Shown here piece after piece: positions 53,364 through 62,048 of a stretch of DNA of 64,000 bases. The stretch comes from Paramicrobacterium fandaimingii (GTDB lineage Bacteria; Actinomycetota; Actinomycetes; Actinomycetales; Microbacteriaceae): the NCBI RefSeq assembly GCF_011751745.2, contig NZ_CP061170.1, forward strand, positions 2,666,001 through 2,730,000, given 5' to 3'. The notes under the pieces were generated by a model. That model was given only the letters and a program-made list of their open reading frames with translations, searched no databases and was not told the origin of the DNA. Made by a program: the position numbers and the translations under genes. Each line of letters opens with the position of its first letter. Within the stretch, counting starts at the first letter, position 1.

Positions 53364-54155
53364 ATGGGTGAGTGCCGAAACGACTCGAAAGAGGAGGCGT
53401 TGGCGGGTGGCGTCGCCAACGCGGGCGCGGTTGTTCGTGTCGATAATGAGGTCCGGCGGCCGCTCTCGGCCCATTCTCCGCCCGTCTGGACGCTGCTGTC
53501 GCACCTGGCCGTGGTCGGTTGTCCGGCGCCACAGTACCTGGGAGTCGATGACGCAGGTCGGGAGCGATTGTCCTTCATCGAGGGCGAAGTCGGTACGCCG
53601 CCCTTCCCGCAATGGGTGACCGCCGACCACGCCCTGCAATCCACGGTTGAGCTTCTCCGTCGAACTCACGATGCAACTCGAGACTTTCGCGACTCCGAAC
53701 TGCCGTGGAACACAGAATTCGCCCATCCGGATGGCGGCCCGGTCATCGGCCACAATGACGTATGCCCCGAGAATGTCGTCTTCCGCAACGGTGACGCGTA
53801 CGCGTTGATCGATTTCGACCATGCAGCTCCCACGCAGCCGTTGCTCGACCTCGCACATCTCACGCGAATGTGGGCCCCGTTGGGAGCGTCGGAAGACCCG
53901 TTCGATCAGACGCAGCGCATCCGCGCCCGGGTGCGACTCATCGTCGAAACCTACGGGGTGGCGTCTACGAACGATCTTCAGTACTTCTTCCGGATGTGCG
54001 GTTTGAGCGTCGTGCAGGCTGAAAGGTTCGTCTGCCGTCGGTTGGCCAGCGAAGATCGCGTATCGGTTAATCTCTGGGGGCACCTTCGCGAAAGCCATTT
54101 CGTCGACCAACGCCGATCACTCGAAGACGCGGTACGCAGCCTCCTCGCCGAATGA
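53364..54155 (+). CDS. APH-fold phosphotransferase
   Basis: A 263-residue aminoglycoside-phosphotransferase-like kinase. The catalytic loop VIGHNDVCPENVVF (about 127-140) has Asp in HND and Asn in ENVVF; ALIDFDHAAPTQPLLDLAHL supplies the metal-binding Asp. The N-terminal lobe is short and its nucleotide-binding Lys is not obvious. Substrates of this group are varied, and resistance should not be assumed. Its stop abuts that of the convergent MFS gene. Confidence 0.82.
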   Translation: MGECRNDSKEEALAGGVANAGAVVRVDNEVRRPLSAHSPPVWTLLSHLAVVGCPAPQYLGVDDAGRERLSFIEGEVGTPPFPQWVTADHALQSTVELLRRTHDATRDFRDSELPWNTEFAHPDGGPVIGHNDVCPENVVFRNGDAYALIDFDHAAPTQPLLDLAHLTRMWAPLGASEDPFDQTQRIRARVRLIVETYGVASTNDLQYFFRMCGLSVVQAERFVCRRLASEDRVSVNLWGHLRESHFVDQRRSLEDAVRSLLAE

Positions 54156-55619
54156 TCAGCGCGCGTGGCGCACGACGGATGTGTGCCTCGACCGAATGAT
54201 GCCGAAGCCGACGAGAACCGTGGCGACTGCCGTGAGGGTGACGCCGGCGATGGTAATGGCGTCTTGGAACTCCGCGAGTCGTACAGCGGACCAGCTCGTC
54301 GTTGCGACGCTCCCGGAGACACGTGCGGCGAGAATCGTGCCGACCGCCGCGATTCCGACTCCGTTCGCGAGCTCGCTTGACGTGTCGACGAGCGCGGCTC
54401 CGACCGACGAGCGGTTCGCGGGAAGCCCAGTGAGTACGTTGTTGCCTGCGACGACGCCGACAACTCGCATGCCTGCCGCGACCAACACGAGGGCGACGAA
54501 CACAAAGGCATAGCCGAATCGGCTCCCCGCGGCGAAGACCGCGAGCCCGGCAACGACAGCGGCCGCGCTCATCCATGCGGCACGGGTGAGCCCTGCCCAC
54601 TTCACGAACGGGCCGACAAGCCGGCCACTAGCCAAGAGAACGACGACCTGCGGCAGCATCCCAACCGCGGCGAGAGCAGGCGACCACCCCCAGGCAAACT
54701 GCAGCTGCAGTGTCGCCATGTACGACAGGCCCGCGACGGCGAGCCCAGATGCTGCTTTGTACGCGAGGCCGCTCGCCACGAGCGGACGAAGGAAGAGTCG
54801 CAGATCGAGCAGGGGCTGCGACGCGACTCGCTCGCGCACGACGAATGCGACGCCACCCGCAACGGTCATCACCGCGGCGACCCACCCCGCCCACGTGGCA
54901 CCGGTGACGTGGACGAAGACGGTCGGTGTCACCAGGGCGCCGACGACGGTCAGCGTGCCCAGCACCGCACCGGCGAGATCGATATGGTCTGCGTGAAGAT
55001 CGTCGCGTGACTCGACGGAGATGCCAACCCGGATGCCGATGAAAGCGACAACGGCGATGGGCACGTTGATCAGCAGCAGAATCTGCCAGGGCGCGACCGC
55101 GAGGATCATTCCGCCGGCGGTTGGTCCGACTGCCAGGCCGACGAGACCGGCCGTGGAGATGACCGTCATCGCGCGGATCCTCAGAGCCTCGTCGTCGAAT
55201 AGCCGAAAAGCGAGAGCCATCGAACCCGGTGTCGTCATCGCTGCGGCGATGCCCATGACGGCCCGCACGGCGATGAGCTCTGCGGGAGTGGTCACCAACG
55301 CAGTGGTGGCGCTTGCGAGTGCCAGCAGCGCCAGGCCGAACAGCATCACGCGGCGACGGCCGAAGCGATCGGCAACGGAGCCGAACAGCAGCATCAGGCC
55401 GCCGAAGAAAAGCGAGTAGGCACCGGCAACCCACTGCAGATCGATGGTTGAAGCGTGAAGATCGCGGCCGATCGACGGAAGGGCGACATTCACGATCGAA
55501 TTGTCGAGCATTTCGAAAAGGAACACCGCAGACAGCGCAGCGAGGGCGAGCCAGGCGTCCCTCAGATTACGAGGCTTCGTCGCAATCGAGGGCAGTTCGG
55601 GACGGGAATCTATGGTCAT
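54156..55619 (-). CDS. MFS transporter, DHA2 (14-helix) family
   Basis: A 487-residue transporter. LDNSIVNVALPSIGRDLHAS in helix 1 and FGSVADRFGRRRVMLFG in loop 2-3 are DHA2 motifs (EmrB/QacA type), and PGSMALAFRLFDDEA follows as motif C-like. Fourteen hydrophobic stretches are seen. It should export drugs or metabolites by proton antiport. GGAG lies 9 bp before the ATG at 55619. No TetR-type regulator is adjacent. Confidence 0.92.
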   Translation of the reverse strand: MTIDSRPELPSIATKPRNLRDAWLALAALSAVFLFEMLDNSIVNVALPSIGRDLHASTIDLQWVAGAYSLFFGGLMLLFGSVADRFGRRRVMLFGLALLALASATTALVTTPAELIAVRAVMGIAAAMTTPGSMALAFRLFDDEALRIRAMTVISTAGLVGLAVGPTAGGMILAVAPWQILLLINVPIAVVAFIGIRVGISVESRDDLHADHIDLAGAVLGTLTVVGALVTPTVFVHVTGATWAGWVAAVMTVAGGVAFVVRERVASQPLLDLRLFLRPLVASGLAYKAASGLAVAGLSYMATLQLQFAWGWSPALAAVGMLPQVVVLLASGRLVGPFVKWAGLTRAAWMSAAAVVAGLAVFAAGSRFGYAFVFVALVLVAAGMRVVGVVAGNNVLTGLPANRSSVGAALVDTSSELANGVGIAAVGTILAARVSGSVATTSWSAVRLAEFQDAITIAGVTLTAVATVLVGFGIIRSRHTSVVRHAR

Positions 55620-55751
55620 GACGACGCACTCCTTCAGATGAAGAAGTGACGACTCGTTTGAGACCGTGTGTTCGCGCCCGCCAACCGGCGGCATTTTTCC
55701 CTCTACTGCTTAAAGTACCACCATTGTCACCGCCCACGCGTTGTGTCAGCG

Positions 55752-56189
55752 TCACCGCTTTCTGCTGCGTCGAGTGGCCGCCTGATAAGCGGGCCCGTGT
55801 GTGCTTGGCTCTGGTCCCCACAGCATCAGGTGCTGGTATCCACCATTACGCAGTTCTCCGAACCGCCGCGTCATCAGCTCTTCGAACAGCTGCCTGTTCA
55901 TTGCGCGCTCGATGACCACGACGGTCATGCGGGCCCTCTCCGCGGCCCACCGTCGCTTCGGCGCGGTACTTCCCTCGCCGGAACGTGTTCGCAGCGCCTC
56001 CTTGAGGCGATGCTTGAGCCAGTCCAGATACGAGATCCACGCTTCATCGAGACTCGTCACGCTCGTCGAATGCGGCCTCGTGTGAGCTCGTGCCCATTGC
56101 TCCACCTGGCTGGTCGCCGCCGTGCGCGCCAGCATGCTCGTCGACGCCCGCCTGCCCCACAGCGAGCGCCGCCGCGTACCATTAGCCAC
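55752..56189 (-). CDS. Hypothetical protein, doubtful
   Basis: A possible 145-residue protein with ARMTVVVIERAMNRQLFEELMTRRFGELRNGGYQH near the C-terminus and basic ends. No family was recognised. The ribosome site is weak and the composition arginine-rich, so it may be chance or a decayed gene. It lies in a 965-bp stretch (55620-56585) with little clear coding sequence. Confidence 0.3.
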   Translation of the reverse strand: MANGTRRRSLWGRRASTSMLARTAATSQVEQWARAHTRPHSTSVTSLDEAWISYLDWLKHRLKEALRTRSGEGSTAPKRRWAAERARMTVVVIERAMNRQLFEELMTRRFGELRNGGYQHLMLWGPEPSTHGPAYQAATRRSRKR

Positions 56190-56282
56190 CCGATCTCCCC
56201 TTCACGCCGTCTGACCCGCCCGACGCCGCACACGGTCAACACCCGGCATCGCATGGTGAGTCCCCCGTCAACTATCGGCATG

Positions 56283-56558
56283 TCATGCAGAATCGTTACG
56301 AACATGGGATTCACTCGGCGAAGCTCGCGCGAGGCGTGCGCTCAGCGGCCCGAGAATGATGAGCCCAAGCCAGATGGTGGACTGCGCCACCATCGCCGCG
56401 GCGATGACGACGAAGCTGATGAGAAATCCCGTGAGCTGGCTGCCTACATCGTCGACGAGCAGACTATCGACGCTCTGCCATGCCTCGGCCGGGGAGCACT
56501 GACCGGGGAAGGGAGCGTGCACTGACGTGACGCCACTATTCGCATCGTGTGCGCACAC
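56283..56558 (-). CDS. Small two-helix membrane protein
   Basis: A possible 91-residue protein (GTG start) with LTGFLISFVVIAAAMVAQSTIWLGLIILGPLSARLARAS as one or two membrane helices. No family was recognised. It is divergent from the SDR gene with 27 bp between starts. The start may be further downstream. Confidence 0.4.
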   Translation of the reverse strand: MCAHDANSGVTSVHAPFPGQCSPAEAWQSVDSLLVDDVGSQLTGFLISFVVIAAAMVAQSTIWLGLIILGPLSARLARASPSESHVRNDSA

Positions 56559-56585
56559 CGGCCAAACTGTTCACGGAGGTTGACC

Positions 56586-57461
56586 ATGGACCACACTTCG
56601 GCGCCGCTTTCCGGCACGACCGCTCTGGTGACCGGCGTCTCGCGGCGGCGCGGCATCGGCTACGCTGTGTCTCGCAAACTCGCCTCGCTCGGGGCGAATA
56701 TCGTCATTCAGCACTATCGTCGGCACGACGAAGACCAGCCGTGGGGCAGCGACGACATGGACGCCGTTCGCGCAGGGATCCGATCCTCGCTCGTCGGGCA
56801 CGCGACGCTGGCCGACCATGACGCCGATTTGACCGATAGCGGCTTGATTCCCGAGCTCATCGATTCGGCAGTCACCCACACGGGCTCTCTCGACATCCTC
56901 GTCTGCAATCACGCGAAGAGCGGCGGCGATGGAAGCATCCTCGATATGACCCCTGAGCGGCTCGACGCGCATTGGCAGACGAACACGCGATCGACTGTCG
57001 CGCTCACCGCAGAGTTTGCGCGACACAAGGCAGGCCCACGGGCGGATCAGTCACGCCGGCCAGGTGAGAGCACTGCGCGCACGAGCCCGTTCGACTCCCC
57101 CACCGGTCACGTTTTCTGGATGACGTCGGGGCAACTGCACGGTCCGATGCGCGGCGAGGTTGCGTACGCGGCGAGCAAGGCGGTGCTTGCTGGCCTGACC
57201 CCGACTGTCGCCGCTGAGCTGCTCGAACACGGGATCGTGCTCAACACCGTGAATCCAGGGCCAGTCAACACAGGCTACCTGGATCCAGACAGCACGGATC
57301 GCCCGCTCGATGAGCTGCAGAATTACCTGCGTGAAACACCGTTCGGTCGGTTCGGGCACCCCGAAGACCCCGCCGAACTCATCGGCTGGCTCTGCACGCA
57401 GGAGGGCTCCTGGATTGTCGGCCAAGTGCTCACGAGCGACGGCGGCTTCAGCCTTCGCTGA
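56586..57461 (+). CDS. Short-chain dehydrogenase/reductase
   Basis: A 291-residue SDR. The cofactor loop is TGVSRRRGIGYAVSRKL, with two extra Arg; NHAKSGGDGSI corresponds to NAG, WMTSGQLHG supplies the Ser and EVAYAASKAVLAGL the Tyr-Lys pair (about 194 and 198). VNPGPVNTGYLDPD and WIVGQVLTSDGGFSLR complete the fold. It reduces or oxidises an unknown alcohol/carbonyl. GGAGG precedes the ATG. Confidence 0.9.
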   Translation: MDHTSAPLSGTTALVTGVSRRRGIGYAVSRKLASLGANIVIQHYRRHDEDQPWGSDDMDAVRAGIRSSLVGHATLADHDADLTDSGLIPELIDSAVTHTGSLDILVCNHAKSGGDGSILDMTPERLDAHWQTNTRSTVALTAEFARHKAGPRADQSRRPGESTARTSPFDSPTGHVFWMTSGQLHGPMRGEVAYAASKAVLAGLTPTVAAELLEHGIVLNTVNPGPVNTGYLDPDSTDRPLDELQNYLRETPFGRFGHPEDPAELIGWLCTQEGSWIVGQVLTSDGGFSLR

Positions 57462-57521
57462 TGCTTGCCATCGGGCAGAGCGCGCATCGTCGCCGCTGAG
57501 AACTACCGGTCTACCTGTGCT

Positions 57522-57548
57522 TCTATCAAGACCGGTGAATTTGATAGA
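57522..57548. promoter_or_regulatory. TCTATCAA-N11-TTGATAGA dyad upstream of the methyltransferase-like gene
   Basis: An 8-bp perfect inverted repeat encloses 11 bp containing a palindromic ACCGGT (57531-57536). It lies about 90 bp before the start codon at 57640, in an otherwise featureless 178-bp gap, and could be an operator for the sugar cluster or a terminator of the SDR gene. Confidence 0.45.
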
Positions 57549-57639
57549 TGCTCACGTAACCCCTACTGGGGAAGCGACAGCGGACCGCGCCCTCATTAAG
57601 CTGTGAACAATCTCAGCCCTCACGTTATGGAGCCCCGCC

Positions 57640-58800
57640 ATGTCTTCTCTCCAGCATCCCGAACCAATTCCCACGTGGCGCGATCGCTGGTCCGGTGATG
57701 CCGAGGGAGCGGTTGTGCTCGATCTCGGCGAACAACCGGCATCCGATCTCTTTCCTCTACCAACGGATGCGGCTCCCGATCCCCGATACCGCATGCGCAT
57801 GGTGTTCAGTCCAACCAGTGGCCTGCTGCAGCTCGAGCAAGACCCAACGACCCCAGAAGAGACCATGGGGGTCGAGCCCGCAGCGCTCGTGCGGCAAGCC
57901 GACCTGTGCGTGGCAGACGCTATCTCTGCCGGGTTGATTCGCCCTCATTCCCGCGTGCTCCACTACCCCAGCCCCCACGGTGGCTCGTGGCGGCCGCAGC
58001 TCGAGCCATTCGAACTGGATGAGGTAACTGAGGGCAAGGCCGATCTCATTGTTGACGTGCACGGCATGATGCACGCAGCGGATCAAAAGGCCGGGTTTCT
58101 GGAACGTCTCGGACATCTCGCCGAAGACGGCGTCATGCTCTTTATGATCCACAATGCGTCGGCGATCGTACGCGAGGGAATGTGGAACGCGCTCAAGAAC
58201 GGTCATTTCGCCTATTACACGACCCCCGCCTTGGTCCGCATGGCCGACGAAATCGGCCTCGTCGCCATCGGAGCATGGTCGTACTCGCTCTACAACCACG
58301 GCACAACGATGCTCGCCTTCGCGAAGAAGGGCGGAAGCCGCGGAGACACTCAGGCCGCGTCGGTCACAGCGCTCATCGCAGAAGAGACCGCCCTCGGTGT
58401 GCTCGACCCGGATCGTCTTGTCACGTCGCTGCACACCTCGCTCGTCGAATCGGTCGCTGCCATCCGCGAGTATCTCGACCAGGCCGCGGCGAATGGGCTC
58501 ACTGTCGCGGGCTACGGCGCCGCCTCTCGAACCGCGGCGCTCCTCTCGTCAGCCAGCATCACCTCCGACGACGTCACAATGATCGCGGATGCATCAGCAG
58601 CCAAGCATGGACGCGCGATGCCCGGCTCCCGCATTCCAATCGTGTCGCCAGGCGACCTCGTTGCCGCGAAGCCCGCCCGCGTGCTGCTTTTCATCTCTGA
58701 TCTGCTTCCGGAGGTGCGTGCGGCGATGCCAGGTGTTGAAGAGAACGGTGGACGATGGGTCGTCGTCGACCCGATTCCAACTGAGATCGATCCGTCGTGA
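57640..58800 (+). CDS. NDP-sugar C-methyltransferase-like protein, degenerate
   Basis: A 386-residue relative of NovU/TylCIII-type C-methyltransferases. The N-terminal domain keeps VVLDLGEQPASDLFPL and the MVFSPTSGLLQLEQD strand, but all four zinc-binding Cys are gone. The SAM loop (usually xxEIGSNDG) reads VLHYPSPHGGSW, also degenerate. The C-terminal domain is well kept: NGLTVAGYGAASRTAALLSSA and PGSRIPIVSPGDLVAAKPARVLLF. It probably binds a sugar nucleotide but may not methylate. Convergent with rfbC. SDR gene upstream. Confidence 0.8.
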   Translation: MSSLQHPEPIPTWRDRWSGDAEGAVVLDLGEQPASDLFPLPTDAAPDPRYRMRMVFSPTSGLLQLEQDPTTPEETMGVEPAALVRQADLCVADAISAGLIRPHSRVLHYPSPHGGSWRPQLEPFELDEVTEGKADLIVDVHGMMHAADQKAGFLERLGHLAEDGVMLFMIHNASAIVREGMWNALKNGHFAYYTTPALVRMADEIGLVAIGAWSYSLYNHGTTMLAFAKKGGSRGDTQAASVTALIAEETALGVLDPDRLVTSLHTSLVESVAAIREYLDQAAANGLTVAGYGAASRTAALLSSASITSDDVTMIADASAAKHGRAMPGSRIPIVSPGDLVAAKPARVLLFISDLLPEVRAAMPGVEENGGRWVVVDPIPTEIDPS

Positions 58801-58819
58801 TGAAGATTCTCGTCCCGGC

Positions 58820-59371
58820 CTAAACGGCTCCGACCAGCTTCTTGTAGTCCTGCCACGTGATGCCATTGCGGTCACGTTCGCTGACAATGGTGATCGGGGC
58901 CGGCCACGCAACGGCAAGATCGGGGTCGTCGTAGGAGATCGTGATGTCGTCGTCCGGACCATAGAAGTCGTCAATTCGGTAACAGAAATCGGTCACCGAG
59001 GTGAGCGCTTGATAGCCATGCAGGAATCCACGCGGAATGTAGACCTGCCGATGCACCTGATCGTCAAGCACGAACGTGCGCACCTGGCCGAATGTCGAAG
59101 ATCCCACTCGCGCATCGATCGCGATGTCGAGAACCGCTCCGTGCGCACAGCGCACGAGCTTTGCCTCTCCATCGCCCGTGCGGCCGTGCAGCCCGCGCAC
59201 GACGCCCTGATACGAACGCGACTGATTCTCCTGTTTGAAGCTCGCTGGATCGATTCCCGCGTCCGCAAGGATCGAAACATCGAGGGTGCGTGTGAAGTAC
59301 CCACGTTCGTCCCTGTGCGGTGTCGGCTCGAACACGATGAGACCGTCAATGTCCGTTGCGATGATGTTCAT
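58820..59371 (-). CDS. rfbC: RfbC-type NDP-4-keto-6-deoxyhexose epimerase
   Basis: A 183-residue cupin epimerase. DERGYFTRTLD, ENQSRSYQGVVRGLHGRTGDGEAKLVRCAHGAVLDIAID (catalytic His in RGLH), and FVLDDQVHRQVYIPRGFLHGYQALT are the RfbC signatures. The ATG at 59371 follows AAGGAA. As rfbG is adjacent, its substrate is probably a CDP- rather than dTDP-linked keto sugar. It starts 38 bp after rfbG. Confidence 0.85.
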   Translation of the reverse strand: MNIIATDIDGLIVFEPTPHRDERGYFTRTLDVSILADAGIDPASFKQENQSRSYQGVVRGLHGRTGDGEAKLVRCAHGAVLDIAIDARVGSSTFGQVRTFVLDDQVHRQVYIPRGFLHGYQALTSVTDFCYRIDDFYGPDDDITISYDDPDLAVAWPAPITIVSERDRNGITWQDYKKLVGAV

Positions 59372-59409
59372 GGTTTCCTTCATTCTCATGGGGTGAGGGT
59401 GTTGCGTCG

Positions 59410-60474
59410 TCAACCAGCAGATCTCTCTCGTGCTGTCTGCAGATAGTCATCGATCTGACGTTCAGTAACTGACCGCGGCGATGCACCAGCATCGACAGCT
59501 TTCTCCCAGTCGACCGTGTACGCGAGCGTCTCCCGCACCCGCAACGTCGGTGCCCAGTCGAGCTCGTTGCGCGCCTTCGTCGAGTCGACCATCAGAAGCC
59601 CTGCTTCGTGGGGCCCTTCGTTGCCATCCGCGATCCAGCGCGCGTCGTCGCCCCACAGACGAGCAATTTCATCGGCCACGGCGCCAACTGCAAGCCCATC
59701 CTCAGCGGACGGCCCAAAGTTCCAGGCAGAATCGTGTCGCGAGGCATCGAGATGCTCCGCCAAGGCCAGATATCCGGTCAGTGGTTCGAGAACGTGCTGC
59801 CACGGGCGGGTGGCGTTTGGCCGCCGGATGCTGGCGGGGCGACCACCGCGATACGCGCTGAAGAGTTCCGGAATCAACGCGTCAGGTGTAGCGTCACCTC
59901 CGCCGATGACGTTTCCGGCTCTCGCCGTCGCGATCGCGAAGTCGTCACGCGGGAAGGACACGGCAAACGAGTGCGTGGCGAGTTCGGCCGCGGCTTTGCT
60001 GGCGCTGTATGGGTCGTCTCCGCCGAGAGCGTCGATCTCTCTATAACCCCACTGCCACTCCTCGTTGCGGTAGACCTTGTCAGTCGTCACAACCACTACT
60101 CGACGCACTGTGCCGACGCTGCGGGCAGCCTCGAGCACGGCGAGCGTGCCGTCAACGTTTGCCGAGAAGGTCTCGCGCGGCGAAGCATACGACTCTCGGA
60201 CGACCGATTGCGCCGCCAGATGGAGAACGACTTCGGCACCTGAACGCTGCATGCTTGCTGCCAGCTGCTCAACGTCTCGGATGTCACCGCGCTCGTCATT
60301 CTCGATTGCCGAGGTGAGGTTAGCCCGCTGAAAGAGAAAGTTTTCGGGCGCCTGGAGCGCGTACCCGTAAACGCGCGCGCCGAGGCGGGCGAGAAGCAGG
60401 CAAAGCCATGCTCCTTTGAATCCCGTGTGCCCAGTGACAAAAACTGAGGAATCCTCCCAATATGCGAACTTCAT
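59410..60474 (-). CDS. rfbG: CDP-glucose 4,6-dehydratase
   Basis: A 354-residue extended SDR. TGHTGFKGAWL (14-24) is the RfbG-type nucleotide loop; VVVTTDKVYRNEEWQWGYREIDALGG supplies the Thr/Asp/Lys and DPYSASKAAAELAT the Tyr-Lys pair; RAGNVIGGGD is also family-specific. It makes CDP-4-keto-6-deoxyglucose. No rfbF (cytidylyltransferase) is in the window. The start MKFAYWEDSS fits the family. Confidence 0.92.
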   Translation of the reverse strand: MKFAYWEDSSVFVTGHTGFKGAWLCLLLARLGARVYGYALQAPENFLFQRANLTSAIENDERGDIRDVEQLAASMQRSGAEVVLHLAAQSVVRESYASPRETFSANVDGTLAVLEAARSVGTVRRVVVVTTDKVYRNEEWQWGYREIDALGGDDPYSASKAAAELATHSFAVSFPRDDFAIATARAGNVIGGGDATPDALIPELFSAYRGGRPASIRRPNATRPWQHVLEPLTGYLALAEHLDASRHDSAWNFGPSAEDGLAVGAVADEIARLWGDDARWIADGNEGPHEAGLLMVDSTKARNELDWAPTLRVRETLAYTVDWEKAVDAGASPRSVTERQIDDYLQTARERSAG

Positions 60475-60824
60475 GGTGCAACCGTACGACATCAACGGCA
60501 CGCTGAACCCGCATCGTCACCGCAACTGGGGGCACTCGCCCCAAAGCCAGACACGTCCCTGCAGATCGACGGAAAGCGCCCATCGCCCCCACTTCGAGGG
60601 CATAAAGGCGAATTGCGGGCAGAATCTATTGCTGAGGATCTCTCGGTTTTGTTATCGTCACTCCAAAGCCTGGCGGATAGCGACGTAGAACGGATCAAGG
60701 AAGTTGTCATCCTGGCTGTATTCCGTCATGGATCACCACCCCATATGCACACCGCAAACTCCAACTTACACGGCGGGCCCAAAGGCGCACCTCAGCACAC
60801 AGACTCACTGGATAGGAGAAATCT
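60475..60824. other. Intergenic region of the polysaccharide cluster
   Basis: A 350-bp divergent spacer between rfbG and the pyruvyl transferase gene. A possible short plus-strand reading frame (60613-60828) would encode about 70 residues with SIAEDLSVLLSSLQSLADSDVERIKEVV; it lacks a ribosome site and ends at the next start, so I do not call a gene. The lower GC near 60640-60720 may mark the promoters. Confidence 0.5.
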
Positions 60825-62048
60825 GTGACCAAGATCGCTCCTCCACAGGCTCGTGACCGGCGCGATGGCACGCGTTACCCCCGGGAGAGAACAGTTCGTC
60901 TCGCATTGTTCGGGGAGTTCGGTATAGGCAACATGGGTAACGATATGTCGGGCCATGCGATGATCGCACTCGTGCGCTCTGTCGCTCCCGACAGCGAACT
61001 CACGGCTATATCACCAAACCCCGCCGAAACGACTTCGTCACTAGGGATTCCTGCTCTTCCAATTCGTTCGCCCAGCCAGAATGCTTCGCCAGGCGTCATC
61101 TCGAGAATGCGCAACAAGTTTCACGACTTGGGGAACCTTGTCAAGGTCGTCTCACGTTTTGATGCCGTCATCGTTCCTGGAACCGGGCTATTGGAACGCG
61201 TCGAGGGGCGAGCCCCAGGCGGCGACCAGACCTGGATGCTTCTCCTCTCAATTGCCTGCTGGATGAGACGAGTGCCACTGGCGTGGTTTGCGGTCGGCGG
61301 AAGCCAAGCGTTACCGATGTTGCAGCGGCTGACTGCCCGGGCGGCAGGTCGCGTTCCCCATTACAGGTCATTTCGCGACCACGCGACGGCGCTTTCGCTT
61401 CGGGGCCGAGCACGCGACGAGCGCATCGTTCCCGACATTGTCTTCAGTTGCTCGGTTGATACTCGTTCATCCTCACGCGAAACCGGAATCATCGGGCTTG
61501 CCGTCATCGATTATAAGCCGGAGAACCCGCAGGCTAGGGAACGATATCTTGCAGCACTGGCTGAGGCCGCGCGGGACATTGTGCGTAGTGGCCGACGTGT
61601 GAAGTTTTTGCTTGGAGACCTCGCTGATACCGCCCCGGCGAAAACGGTACACGACCACGCGGCGGCGTTTTCGAAGCACGAACTCGACAACGCGGACCCA
61701 TTCGGCCCGCTTTCCGCATTTGTCGCCGCCGCTGCCGAATGCGACGTGGTCATAGCGAGCCGCTATCACGCGCTCGTCGCATCAGCTCTCGCCGCAACCC
61801 CGGTTGTTGCCGTCGCGCACGCGGATAAGGATGTGGCGCTCATGGAGCAACTTGGGCTCTCTGACTTGACGCTGCACGCGGACACCATCACAAGTGAGCA
61901 GATCATCAAATACCTGAGCCAGTGCTCAGAGACACGATCCGAAATCAGAAGCCGATTGATCGAACGCACGGATGCGTTTCGCACTGATGTACTTCGCGAA
62001 TTCGCCCGTTCCGGGATAGCACTGCCACAACGGAGGATTTTGACATGA
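60825..62048 (+). CDS. Polysaccharide pyruvyl transferase family protein
   Basis: A 407-residue protein. RLALFGEFGIGNMGNDMSGHAMI is the CsaB-type glycine-rich opening, and ECDVVIASRYHALVASALAATPVVAV the R-x-H motif near the C-terminus. It would transfer pyruvate to a surface glycan as a ketal. GTG start with AGGAG. Overlaps the GT2 gene by 4 bp, so both are in one operon. Confidence 0.85.
   Translation: MTKIAPPQARDRRDGTRYPRERTVRLALFGEFGIGNMGNDMSGHAMIALVRSVAPDSELTAISPNPAETTSSLGIPALPIRSPSQNASPGVISRMRNKFHDLGNLVKVVSRFDAVIVPGTGLLERVEGRAPGGDQTWMLLLSIACWMRRVPLAWFAVGGSQALPMLQRLTARAAGRVPHYRSFRDHATALSLRGRARDERIVPDIVFSCSVDTRSSSRETGIIGLAVIDYKPENPQARERYLAALAEAARDIVRSGRRVKFLLGDLADTAPAKTVHDHAAAFSKHELDNADPFGPLSAFVAAAAECDVVIASRYHALVASALAATPVVAVAHADKDVALMEQLGLSDLTLHADTITSEQIIKYLSQCSETRSEIRSRLIERTDAFRTDVLREFARSGIALPQRRILT

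Noticed and set aside
53364..54155. Aminoglycoside resistance gene
   Set aside because: The APH fold is clear, but family membership alone does not show resistance and the N-lobe is atypical.
55668..56525. 285-residue plus-strand frame
   Set aside because: Arginine/proline-rich with no domain; overlaps other doubtful frames.
60613..60828. 71-residue plus-strand frame before the pyruvyl transferase gene
   Set aside because: No ribosome site, no family, and it overlaps the next start; kept only as a note in the intergenic entry.
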